Below, piece by piece: positions 12,329 through 23,952 of a DNA stretch of 64,000 nt. The position numbers were made by a program, and so were the translations under genes. Each line of letters opens with the position of its first letter. The stretch's first letter is position 1. Source of the stretch: Pelodera strongyloides (lineage: Eukaryota; Nematoda; Chromadorea; Rhabditida; Rhabditidae); the NCBI GenBank assembly GCA_036852015.1, contig JAANDG010000328.1, forward strand, positions 99,640 to 163,639, in the 5' to 3' direction. Under the pieces are notes generated by a model. The model had not been told where the DNA came from, made no database searches, and was given only the letters and a program-made list of their open reading frames with translations.

Positions 12329-15300
12329 ATGAGATATATATTCTTATTCATCCTCTTCGATGGGGTTTTCTGTTGCACGTGGCCCATTTCTGATGTATTA
12401 TTTATTCTCGACTCGACGGTCAACGTTGGACCACTCAACTTCCAAAAACAGTTGAACTTTGTGGAAAAGGTGGGCACACAAATATGCGTATTTTAAAGCG
12501 GTAAAACAGTCAGTTTTTGAAAGGGATTTTATACATCTGCATCTAAAGTACAGTAAGAACCTTGCTTCAGATGTCCAGTCGTATGCGGTATGGTAGAGAG
12601 GCAACAAGGATAGCCATATCACTTTTCACTCCGAGATGTAGTAACGTCTTTCCGTTGAACGATATTCAGGACAACAACGAGAATGTGAATAAAATACTGG
12701 TAAAATATTTCCTCGTAATTTTGCCCTGTTTGCAACTAGACGATTCTTTTGTTGTGTGGCCAACCTTGTTGACCGATTATTTTCTGAGTTTACTGGCCAC
12801 TGGTCTGAAATGCTGCCGGTTTTGCATTCTTATGGCATTTATGCTAATTGTAAGTGATGTCGAATTAGGGTCGATATTTTTTCTAGCATTATTAATAAGA
12901 ATTGTATTTTTTTTATTTCTTTGCTTTTCTAAATAATTATGCATCTGGTTTAACTATTATTCTCATGTGATGCACAACTGCAAGTGTGTGCTATGCGTTT
13001 CAAAAACCCGCCGGCATTTCGCTTTAAAGGGATAGGTTCATCTCAAATCACCCTTCTTTTTATTGTTTTTATTGATAATAGCACAAATATCATTCACAAT
13101 GAAAATTAAATCAATCACAGAAGAATGCGACTCGCAGAAGAAGCTTCCTTTATTGGACACTAGTTGATCGGAAGCCAAAATCTAAACGCAAAAACTAGTA
13201 CCGTAAACAGATCGCTCGGGCTAATGGCAATTAGCCAAGAGCTAATTAAATGACTACACCGACGGAAAATAATGACCAGCCGAGTGTAGTTTGTAACCTG
13301 GCTAATTGCCATTAGCCCGCGAGATTTGTGTACGGTATTAGTTTTTGCGTTTAGATTTTGGCTTCCGATCAACTAGTGTCCAATAAAGGAAGCTTCTTCT
13401 GCGAGTCGCATTGTTCTGTGATTGATTAAATTTTCATTGTGAATGATATTTGTGCTATTATCAATAAAAAAATAAAAAGAGGGGTGATTTGCGATGAACC
13501 TATCCCTTTAATACATTTAGTAATTAATTATTCCAGTCCGTCCCATATCAACCATGTGATCCTACTTCAAGAGCTGCCAATCAAAAGTACGCGACGAATA
13601 ATTGTGAACCGTTTGCCTCAATAAACACTATCGCTCAATATGCTCTCGCTGAAGGGAATAGAAAATTGATCCCAGATGTTATCATTGTTATATCAACATC
13701 CAGATATAGAATACAGGAACGGGTAGGTTATGAAAGTTTTTTGTTAGTGGGTTATATTTCGTTTCTGAAGTATCCATATGTCCATATCCCTGTTAGTTTG
13801 ACGAACTCTAAGCCACCCTTTTTGAAAAACAGGAAAGTAGGTAAAAGAGCACAAGACGACAATGCCTTCGCTTTGTTGATACTTCGTATGAGGCTGAAAG
13901 ATTAGTGAACAGCTTTGTATGTGAGTACGTTATGTAACATAGCTAATTAGAAAATAATATTTGTTTTAGTTAGGAAATGAAGTTTTGATATCCCCACAAT
14001 CGCCCATCCACTTATTCTATATTGTTGTCGGTGCCCCAGAAACCACATCGGATCGTTTTGAGGCGTCCGCAACGTCGATAAAGGTTGATATGTTTCTACG
14101 ATTTAGCCACATTGTGTACTTGAGCCCATGGTCACGGATTCGATAGTTCGATTCCCTTCGTTCAACCCTAGCTAGATGTCCACCAAATGGTTGCAGGGGT
14201 AATTGAATAAAAATCCGAGCAAAATGACCACCACCGTTCCAGAAAACTGACTGCAATATGTTCGTTATACTTTTCAAAGTAAACTAAGTGCCATGACAGG
14301 CTGATATAATGATAGTGCGACACATGTAAGATTACAATGAATCATGTACTGGTAGTAGCTCAGTTTTGTTAATAGTCATTTAATTTAAAGTATAAATATT
14401 GTCCTAGCTCTCCGCGGTGGATTTCGACGCCCTCCAATACCTCGCAGCACCTTTGTGTAATAGTGTGCAGAATTTTGTTAATCGTAAGTTCATTACTAAT
14501 ACACGTGTGTATGCGCATTTTGTTCGTGCGTGTGTGTGCGTGCGTGTGTGTGGGCGTGAGTGTGTCACTGTGTGCGGGTGTGTGCGTGCGTGCGTGTGTG
14601 CACATGTATGTGCGTGTATGGTTCGTGTGTGTGCATGCGTGTGCGGGTGTGTGCTTATGCATTTGTGTGCGTGTGTGTGTGTGTGCATTTTTGTTCATTA
14701 TCTAAGTCACACCTAAAAAGGGGCCAAAGGAGCATCAATTTCTAAACCTTTTCACTATCAACTACTTCGAAATCTACCTAATTTCATAACTAGAATATTA
14801 TTCCCATTTTCGTATAGTTTCCAAAAATGTTTCGGTTTCGCTATTCCAAAAAAAGATTTTTTTGATTTTTCTTGAATGGTTGCCACGAAAAATTCTGCGG
14901 TTTTTTGTCGCTTCGTCCTTGTTCTCTTATTTAACGCTAGGCAACGCTGCGTTAAAATTGGAAATAAACACAAATAGCTGTACAACTAAGGATTCGCCCG
15001 AAATATACGACCACTACAATATTACACATTCATATCATAATACTTGCTAAATCAACTCGATGAAGAGAAGTAAATTCGGCAAACCGAATTTGTTTTATTC
15101 GTAATTTACCTTCACCGGCTTTATTGAGTATTTACGATTATACTACTCCACTACTAAAAATACTAAGTATTAAATAACTATTTTAACATGAGTATTCCCG
15201 ATCTGTCATGGTGGAATTATCTCAATTGGAACGTATCGAAATGCGCACAATTCAACGACGCCAATACAGTGTCTTGGACCCTTCCGTGTTAGAAATTTTA

Positions 15301-17089
15301 ATAAAATTAAATTTGAAGCAGTCAAGCAGTTTATTGCTTGAACAAGGGCTTGTACAAAGATCCTATGAACAATACTATCTTGACGTTAAATGTTTGTCTG
15401 ACGGCTGTCATAAGGGGGTCGGTATACTTTTTGAGTGCTGCATGTGCGCGGCAAACTTTTTGAGTGCCATGTACGCGCTGCAAACGCACGAGGTGTGGGT
15501 GTCGCACACACCATTAAAATTGCATCGTTATCTAGATGTAGCAAATGCAAGTCTCAGTCAATGCCCCCTAGTCCCTAGTCACAACAAGCATATAAAGTAG
15601 TAAAGATATATAACATCCAGTTTTTGAAACGTACACCTGCATCCCGTATGGGTATGTCGTATGCAAAAGACATAAATTACACAACGAATTGCGCAGTATC
15701 GCGCAGATATATGCACGCACGAGAACACAGTTTTGAAGCGTACGTTTGAAAGACCGGCTGATATACTGCTTTAACAAATACCCAATCAATCAGAACCTTG
15801 GTAATCTTTCCATTTCAGGCGACGCATCACGTCCCTCTGTATTTGGTCCCCTTTGTTGGATCGTCACTGTGCTACTATTCATTGTCTTTCTCATTATATT
15901 ATGTGCTCTAATGTATGCATTACATGTTTATCGAGAGGAGAGTAAGTTCTTGGATTTTTATATAAAATAATCTTCACAAAACCCGCCGTATTTAGTTCGC
16001 TATCTGTAAAGAAGGAACAACGTCCTAAAGAGTTCGGCGCACTAAAATACGTCGTTTTACATAAAACTTGACGAAATTTCTTTATATAGCTCTTTCGCGT
16101 GCCTAAAGCTTTACTGTTATAGAGATCGGTTCTACAAGAAAGTGTACACAAAAAAATAAAATAAAGTGCAGTAGAGTTCCGTTCACTAAGAAACCTTGGC
16201 CAGTCGCCAACTATCTACACTAGGACCGAAATGGGTGGGCCGCCATACCTTGGCCAACCATAATTTTGTAGTCGCGCGCCGGCCAAAGCTTCACGTTGTT
16301 TACAGTAGATCCTCCCTTTTCAGACAAACGTCTCAAGTACCAAATAGCGGAGACTGAACGGAATATGCGAAAACAGAATGAGTATTTCACTGCGAAAATT
16401 CACAAAAAGATGGAGGAACAGTTGGAATTGACCGAGAAACATAGGGAGGAATTGAAGAGACAGCAAGACGTATTGCAAGCTGAGCATAGCAAGGAACGGG
16501 TATGCGCTCTTTGTAAAAGTAATATATAGTATACAGGAAGTGAAAAGACAGGGAGTATATGACATGACATTACCGTGTCGGACAATCACACGGTAGGCGG
16601 ACTCACTCGTCTTGTCTTCGTCTGGAGTTCTGGCAGAAAAGAACGCTCGAGGACCATAGAAGGGCAGAATGAATATTGCGTAATTAAAGCGGTATAACAA
16701 CCGGTTGTAATTCGTATAAACCTACCAATCATAGATCTCCTCTGGTTGAATGAAAATCAGGACACTAAATGAAATCCCCAAACAAATAAATTCAGGAAGC
16801 TGCGGCCGCATCTGTTCTAGAAGCTGCACGGCATCATCAGCAACAAGGCCAGCAACAACCACAACCGATTATAATTTACGGTCAGCCAGTACTTGGTACG
16901 AGGGTGAATCCGTCCAACGTAATTAAAGCCCCCGTACCTACTTCACCGAAAAGGTGGCGGAGAGAAACAGGACAGCAGACGACGAGAGATGGCATGAGAG
17001 AGGAGACACAGACAGAAGTAGTTAAAAGAGAACCTGATAGAGATGATAACCGGGAGGAAGTACCCCCAGAACCTCAGCATAGGCAGTAG
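12329..17089 (+). CDS. single-pass membrane protein: signal peptide, VWA, TM, coiled coil
   Basis: Exons: 12329-12469, 12571-12699, 13537-13722, 13970-14083, 14408-14483, 15819-15941, 16324-16499, 16796-17089; all phases agree, giving 412 aa. An acceptor (TTTGCAG, ending 12305) precedes the ATG. Residues 1-18 are a signal peptide ([14 protein letters not shown]). A von Willebrand A fold runs from about residue 20 to 215: ISDVLFILD, later IPDVIIVIS and FYIVVGAPE. The metal site is degenerate: where DxSxS is usual it reads DSTVN. Exon 6 holds a ~25-residue transmembrane helix ([16 protein letters not shown]). Exon 7 is a Lys/Glu/Gln-rich coiled coil and exon 8 a Gln-rich, then highly charged cytoplasmic tail ending [14 protein letters not shown] lies at 17377-17382. 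VWA domains bind extracellular proteins; loss of the metal residues suggests metal-independent binding. Ligand unknown. The exon 4 donor (AAAG|GTTGAT) is weak. Confidence 0.85.
13024..13511. mobile_element. ~490-bp foldback element
   Basis: Two arms of about 200 bp are near-perfect inverted copies, from TTAAAGGGATAGG at the left to CCTATCCCTTTA at the right, around a short spacer near 13255. It fills most of intron 2 of the first VWA gene and ends only 25 bp before exon 3. Elements with similar TTAAAGGGA termini occur at 49301 and 51335. Confidence 0.88.
14517..14695. repeat. (TG)n microsatellite
   Basis: Imperfect TG/CG-rich tract of about 180 bp in intron 5 of the first VWA gene. Confidence 0.92.
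15601..15774. mobile_element. TAAAG-type inverted-repeat element in VWA gene intron 5
   Basis: Starts TAAAGATATATAACATCCAG and ends GGCTGATATACTGCTTTAA; degenerate inverted ends of the AAAGCGGTAT subfamily. It ends 45 bp before the TM exon. Confidence 0.6.
16195..16290. repeat. dispersed GC-rich element
   Basis: Contains GACCGAAATGGGTGGGCC and CGCGCCGGCCAAAG, shared with 32900-33200 and in part with 315-430. It sits in the intron just upstream of the coiled-coil exon at 16324. Confidence 0.55.
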
Positions 17090-17784
17090 AGAGTACACGT
17101 CGAAGGCTCCCGAATATGGTAGTCATACACCACCTGGAAAAACACCCCAGTGACTCTACCCAGCGCACTGGCAAAACTGGGAAAAAATTTGATAAAAATA
17201 AATCAGCTATTACCGGATCGTTTACTAGAGAATATTACTATTTTAACGTCTAGCCTAAATGTTAATAAGTGCCATGTTATTCTCGTTTTTCAATGCATAC
17301 GAATGAACCTCACTATGACTGATCCCATTTTCACTTTCACAAATAGAACATGTCTTTCCTGTATTTTCAAATTTTAAATAAATAATTACCAAAACTTTTG
17401 TAATTTGGCCATGTTCGTAAACACATACATTATTCAGAGAACCGCAATTCGAACGAGGGTGGGGAAGAGGGCAAGAGAAGCAGACACTACAGAGACAGAG
17501 ACAGAGGGAATATGAAAAGCCGGTTGGTAGTTAGTAATTAGCCTCATTTAATTTCTGTAAAGAGATCAGAATCATAAGCATACTTTTCCTACTAGACTAT
17601 AAACTGCGCCGCGCTGCGAAAACAAAATTTTGGTCGCGAACACATACATATACGCTAACGCATACATCATTCGATCGCTCTTGCTCTAGCTATTTAATCT
17701 CTCTTCACAAAAGATAGATTCCCTGCCAGCTAGCTCTAGAAAGTTCCCTCCGCACTTTTTTTTTGCATCGATATGTTTTTTCAG

Positions 17785-19800
17785 CGACGACTATCGAAAC
17801 GACGATTTCGCTGAATATGACGATAGACGACTTTGGGCTAATTCTCAATTTCCTGGATATCGAACACATCGACCATGGAGAGGGTAGAGTAATCAATAGT
17901 TTCCTAATATCGCGACTAAACGATAAATGCACAAACCAAAAGGAGTGTATGAGGCTATGAAGAAGCATGTGCTACTGAAGACTCTTGTTCTTGTGAAAAA
18001 CCAAGCAACGATACATTGTACGAAAATTATTGCTTATTGCGATAATTGTGCGATTTTATATTAATTTCCATACTACATATGGAAATGCAGTTGCGCCAAA
18101 TGCGTCTCAAAACCCGGCTTCAATCGCTTCAATCACATATCGCTCTAATTACACTTATTCAGTCTGCCCTTCTACGACCCCCGAGCGTTCTTTTCGGCGA
18201 GAACTCCAGACGAAGACGAACGAGTCAGACAACAGAGGAGAAGGGACAAATATAATAAATATAGGGAAGGAGATAAAGAACGTGTCGGAACTGGAATGAC
18301 GACGTCAACTATGGACGGCACTGAGGGATCCACTAAGGGAGTGCATACGTAAGCTATACTTTGACAATGTATAACTTACGTAAGTTGTGATATGCCTATG
18401 TTCATGTATATGCGCCTGTATATAACGCCCAGTGAAGAAAACAAAGTATAGCGGGGTTAAATGATAAATACACAGTCAATGAGCATCTTGATATTGTGTA
18501 TTAGACGTATGCTCAGTAACTGCATTCCTATTTATCTAGCATAAAAAGTCTGCCATCACCCGATCAATTCGAGCCTTGAACTGCAATCGATATCGAAATA
18601 CATAGAAATGCAGGGGGCGTTCGTCATACTTTTCAAAAACCTGCCGTTATGTCGCCTTAAATTATTTTAGCGCTCACAAGGGACGGAAGAATCGTCGAGG
18701 TCGTCATGGCTCTAAGTCGCACGGAGGCGAGCTCAAGTCGGACAAGGAGTTGGCTGAGCAAGAGGCCAAGATCAGGGAGAAATTGGCCTTGGAAGAACAA
18801 AGGATCAAAGAGGAATCCAAACTGGCAGCACTAAAAATTGAGAGAATGAAAGAAGAAGCGAGAATAAAACATGAAGCCGCCAAATTGGAAACACTCAAAG
18901 AACAGGCGAAAATACAGCAGGAACAAGCTGCTAAGGTTGAAATTTACTAGTATAGTTTCACGTCATATTGTCTTTTTTGGCATGAGCATTTTTTATTCAA
19001 TAGGAGTATCTACAGTACATAAGGGAGACCTTTCAGATAGGGAGATATCTCCAGCATACCTTTCCATGCATAAGCACGCGGTATAAGGTGCACCATAGGC
19101 CTTGCGTTTAGCATTGCCTCCTAGCATAACGCATACCAGACAAACTTTTAAATAATATGTCTGAAGGACAGAACTAGATCAAATCCTTTTAATGTTGTCG
19201 TCAACAAAGTTCAATCCCAGGCTGAGGCGGAAGCGCGTCGTAACGCTGAAGAAGCGATAGCCGAGACACATCGACAACAGAGACGCATAGAAAAAGAAGA
19301 GAGGAGGAAACAGTGGGAAGAGTGGAGAGACGGAATGCTCAACAGAAGTGAGTGGTACTGTAGAAAGGCAATCAATAACGTAGCGGCATTAGTTTAACAC
19401 CGTCACCTATCATAGTGTGCGTGTTTGGCATTGTCTTCTAGCGTAATGCATGAACAGGCAAACTTTGGTCTTTTGTATGGTAGAACATATCCATATGTAC
19501 TCGGCATTGGACAACTTCGCTACAGTACAATATCAAAGTCATGTTATGGTAATTGTCCGACTAACTATGACAAGAATTATAATAAGCACCTTTCCCACAG
19601 GCCTCAAGGACTTTGACAAGATGAAACAAGCTATGCACGAAGACGAGGCATCTTCACAACAGGAGACGGAAACGGATTACAGTATCCCACTTGGTCACCT
19701 ATCGCGGTGAGTCGATTTAAATATTCAGTCTTTAGTGGACCTTGTTTTATCAATATTTTTTATCGTAAATAGCCTTTCACGAAAAAAGAAAGGAGGATGA
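17785..19800 (+). CDS. Lys/Glu-rich coiled-coil exons, 5' end unresolved
   Basis: Exons 17785-17883, 18163-18348, 18671-18935, 19221-19347, 19601-19706 and 19773-19800 join in frame with GT/AG sites and end at TGA 19798-19800 (tail RLSRKKKGG). The product starts with an acidic and aromatic stretch (DDYRNDDFAEYDDRRLW), then [17 protein letters not shown], then about 130 residues of Ala/Lys/Glu/Gln heptad-like coiled coil (EQEAKIREKLALEEQR). No start codon exon was found: the first exon enters in phase 2. One solution is splicing from a cryptic donor inside exon 8 of the upstream VWA gene (AAAAG|GTGGCG at 16953), which fits in phase and would make this an alternative cytoplasmic tail of that receptor. 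At the other end exon 19601-19706 can also join in phase to 20017 of the next VWA block. Which product is made is not decidable here. Confidence 0.6.
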
Positions 19801-19865
19801 GGGAGTGGCTGATGCTTCTCGCGAGTAAAATATGCGCTAGAAGGCACAGTAATTTCCTTGCATAG

Positions 19866-22436
19866 ATGGCCGACGAAGTCGCCGCGAGAAAAATTCTGCT
19901 AGGCGAGAAAGCAGATCCAATCTAGCGTCGAATGCGGGGAACGTGAAACATTCTAATTGGCACACTTTTGGCACAACATTGGCGCTTCGTTCCGCTCACA
20001 TAAAGTTCACATTCAGAGAGCACCCATCGAGGACTCTTCCACCAATCGACATTCTCTTCTTAATGGATACATCAAGCAGCATTGGCATTGGAAACTTTGA
20101 AAAGGTGGGTAGTATTTTGGAAAAAATAATAGAGCTGTATTTTGGCAATGGCAATGGCTCACCCTGCCATGATGTTCAAAATAACCACCTTGTGTAGCGA
20201 CCTCTTTTATACATTAAGCAAATAACCAGCTCAATAAGAAAAATATAAAACATCGATGCGATGCACGACTAATGCTTCCTGGTACCATAGTATCATATAC
20301 TGTCGCAAGGTAGAAGAAATTATGAGTTGCACGGTTATTTAGGTGCGTACAATATCTGTACAATACCCGCACGGTCTATTTTAGTTGCGCACGAGCATCT
20401 GCACAATACTGGAAGACATCGACGTCGCCCCTGGACGAAGTCGTGTTTCTGTTGTCCAATTCGCCGCGGAACCATCAGTTGTATTCGGTTTCGATAAATA
20501 CTGCACTATAACTAGTGTGCAGAGTAAGTACTTTTTGTCGATGGGTCCAAGAACTTCCCTAGGCGATAGCTATTGAAAGCTTATCGTACTCTACTTGCAG
20601 TTCAGGCTTTTTGACTGAGTATCACAATACTTATACCAAAAAAGGTTCTATAAGAGTGGGCAGCGAACCTGCCTAAGTTGCGCTAGATGCGCGCCAAGTA
20701 GTTATGTTCGTGATGGTGCTTTTGTGGCGAACACGCCGCAACCTGCTAAAATGTCGCACATTTTTAAAGCGGAATAACATCCGGGTTACAACGTATGGTG
20801 TTCTCTGTATTCCCATGCAGTGCAAGCAAATAAGTGCGCGATACTGTGCTACTTTTCTTCTAATTCCTTCATTTGCACGCAACGTATTGGAATGCAGCTG
20901 TCCAACGTTACGCTTCAAGACCGGTTGTTATATCGCTTTAGATTCTAAGGGATTATTTCAGAAGCGATACAAAGGATCGTCTACACCGGCGGTGCCACCA
21001 ATCTCGCAAAGGCGCTCAACTTTGTTGCCGGAGTTATGTGGAAGGAACAGAATATGGCGGACGGAAAACACAGGAAGCACAAACTTGCAGTGACACCGAG
21101 ACACGATAGACTACAGGTTATACATAATAACTAATACAAATGTAAAGCGGTATGGCACGTGGTTTTGAACAGCATCTTTTTTCCCTGAGAAGGGCACACA
21201 ATTGTACCTAGCACATGGGAAAGCAATTGTGGAGACAACGTTCATTCATATAATGCACACACAGTATTACAGGTTATTTGCGTGGCGTCAGACGGTTCGA
21301 ATGATGAGAAACTTGCCCGATCAACAACTATGTTACACGAGAAACTGCAGGTAATGATTTTATTGAATGCTAGACGCATAGAGGAGAGAGTTCTTGACTT
21401 ATGTGATAGAAAGCTTTTCCCCTATCCAATAACCATCACTCATAAGGATACAAAGGCCTAGGACACAAGACACACACACACATATACACACAAACATGGT
21501 CAAACGCACACGCACACACCTACACTCGCACGCACACACAAACACACACACTCATGGTCATATGCACACGCACTCACACACATAGTTCGCACACAAACAC
21601 ACACGCAGTCACGCACACACATATATACACTCCAAACAAACACGCGCTCGCACGCACACACACCATGGTTCATGGACACCCACGTACACGCACTCACACC
21701 ACACACACACACACACACACATGGAAACACGTGTACGGGCATACGCGCTAAGGCACACATACACACACAACACTCGTAAGGTGAGTATCACTAAATCCCC
21801 AACTCTCTTTAGGTGCGTGTCTGTGCTCTTATCACCAGATCTCTACATCGAGACAAATTAGTAGAAGTTACACGCTTCGAAGGCGCAATCTTCGTCGTAG
21901 ACCAAACCGAAGCGTTCAATATTTGGTTATGGAGGCAACAGGTAAGCTTACCTTAGTCTACTTGCATGGTGATTTAAGTATAACTGGATGTAAGCATATT
22001 ATTAACTCAGACACATATTCCTACTGTAGTATAAAACCACCTAGAACTTGCTACAAAAGTCCCAGCATGCGAATTTTACAGCGGCTCTGCCAAACTTTAT
22101 GCTTAGTCGACTAAATATAGTGTATAACTACAATAATAATAATAATAATAATAATTTATTTACGTACGCAGTACACATAAAATCCATGAGGAAAATATAT
22201 ATAACGTACAGTTTTGTAATCAGCTCTTATGGAGTTTCCTAGGGTGTTTCGTCTAGAAGGAAACTCCACAACTGAACAATACGAGCTCTAAAACAACAAA
22301 AACAGGTTTTTATAACAAATTAATGTTTCAGCGTGTTTGGGTCGACAATTACTCGAGATATCTCGAAAGGGAGCGCTCAATGCCACTGGACAGCAAAAGA
22401 AGCCCGAAAAAAACCGGCAGGAATGATGCGCCATAA
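19866..22436 (+). CDS. VWA-domain protein with intact metal site, 5' end unresolved
   Basis: Exons: (19866 or 20017)-20104, 20385-20523, 20962-21116, 21273-21350, 21813-21941 and 22332-22436 (stop TAA 22434-22436); all internal phases agree. The VWA fold begins IDILFLMDTSSSIG: the DxSxS motif (DTSSS), the later Thr of TGGATNLAKAL and the Asp of ASDGSNDE are all present, so a metal-ion-dependent adhesion site should be functional. Later strands include RVSVVQFAAEP and FEGAIFVVDQTEAFNIW; the C-terminus is basic and unstructured (SKRSPKKTGRNDAP). No membrane helix follows, unlike the VWA gene upstream. The reading frame is open back to an acceptor at 19865 through an Arg/Ser-rich segment, and an alternative acceptor at 20016 fits the preceding coiled-coil exon in phase, so this may be the C-terminal half of a larger protein. 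Confidence 0.72.
20764..20941. mobile_element. AAAGCGG-subfamily inverted-repeat element
   Basis: Left end TTAAAGCGGAATAACATCCG, right end GACCGGTTGTTATATCGCTTTA. It fills much of the intron before exon 20962 and stops 20 bp short of its acceptor. Confidence 0.75.
21465..21775. repeat. (CA)n microsatellite
   Basis: Long imperfect CA tract, about 310 bp, in the intron before exon 21813 of the second VWA block. Confidence 0.92.
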
Positions 22437-23952
22437 GTGCAAATTTGTAGTCATAACTAACGAAGCGCAAGAGTGGGTCGTCGCATCAACTTAACTGCGC
22501 GGATGGTGCGCCAAAAGTTCGCGCACCGCAGATACACATTATGTGCGGTGCTTTTACTCCTCTCTCGTACACAAGAGGGAGCGCGTCGCCTTTTTCGCGC
22601 AATTCTTTTTGTTGTAGAACATCGTCTTTCCATGCAAAACGGAACAACATTTTGACGCACCATTTTTTGTAGTACCAGTCGTTACAATATCAGTAATTGC
22701 ATGAAATCATATAATAAGAAAAAACTATATAGTTATACATTATTCATAATTAATTATTTATGCATAATTAACTAATTGCCTTTGTCCATGATTTGTTTTC
22801 TTCGTCTAAATCTTCAGTGGTTTCCCATGTCTTTCCTTTTTATTTAACTGATAATATAAATGTATTTATTTCTATATAACGCACGCAATAAGACACAGAC
22901 TCGACAGGATATTCATGCTAAAAGATGAATATACAAAACGTTTCAAAGCTCACCCTCATCGTACAAGGAGCAAAATATGTACATACAAATCGCCAGAGAT
23001 TTTAGGATGATTTTAGGATGAAAAGAGTCATTACAGGATGTTTGCTAAAGGTGATGGGCAACAACATCCAATACATTGCAAATGGGATTGCAATTGTCCC
23101 CTAGGTTTCACAAACACCTTGCTATACCACTTCAAGTCCATATATAAAAAAACTATAGCCGACACAAAAAGAAATGTTACAAAAAGAGATTAACAGATGC
23201 TAGTTTGCTAGTAGCGTACACACATATAAAACAGGAGAAGAAGAACGAAGATAACCACTATTTCACTAACCGGGCTTACCTCCCGGAAAATTCAACTTAC
23301 TCTACTCAACAGACTAAAAAAGGACGAAACTAACGAATATGAACAAATTACCTATTGAAATCTGTCAATAAAAAGGCCTAACCCGTGCATATAAGTACAA
23401 CTGTGAGATCAAGGACCCAAGATGATAAAACTAACAAAACATTCTATAGAAAGAAGCGAATATAGGCACAAAATAAAATGCTAACAAAATTATATTCATG
23501 CAGTTCTTACTGTGATCTTTATAGCTCATCTCACGTGGACATGAGGTAAGGGGAATGTTTGAGCACCTCACTCAAAAAAAGCAATAAAAAACAAGACATA
23601 AGTGACGATTGATGACATGATGAGTACAGAATTTTCAAGAAGGAACGAACTTTTCAACAAGATAAAAAAACTGTAAAAAAAAAACTGAACATTCATTTGC
23701 AAAAGTTTTCAAAACTACACGAATTGCAACTTCAGCTGAGCAAGCAAATATAATCAAACAAAGATTTCAACACTTTTTTTGCTTCAAAAATTTCTACGAA
23801 ACTCCAGATGATCCTAATATGATATTGAGAGTTGAGCATAAGATGTATTTACAGTTTATCAGCCGGAGTTACAATAAAGACGGTAGTGGTTAGGCATATT
23901 GGTTAAAAACAATCAGAAAATAAATTCAAGCTGAACATACAGTGATGGATCG
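22437..23952. other. gene-free stretch between VWA genes and F-box array
   Basis: No supported exon. It holds an (AAT)n tract just before (22135-22155), a GTGCG-rich imperfect palindrome at about 22490-22660 and otherwise AT-rich sequence. The plus-strand VWA genes and minus-strand F-box genes converge here, so both 3' UTRs should end in it. Confidence 0.5.

Noticed and set aside
14100..14160. Possible tRNA B box (AGTTCGATTCCC) after VWA exon 4
   Set aside because: No A box at the right distance and no cloverleaf; probably chance.
14369..14745. Cys/His/Arg-rich reading frames across the TG tract
   Set aside because: They are translations of a dinucleotide microsatellite within an intron, open only because of the repeat.
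21500..21791. Cys/Val- and His/Thr-rich reading frames across the CA tract
   Set aside because: Same reason: low-complexity repeat within an intron.
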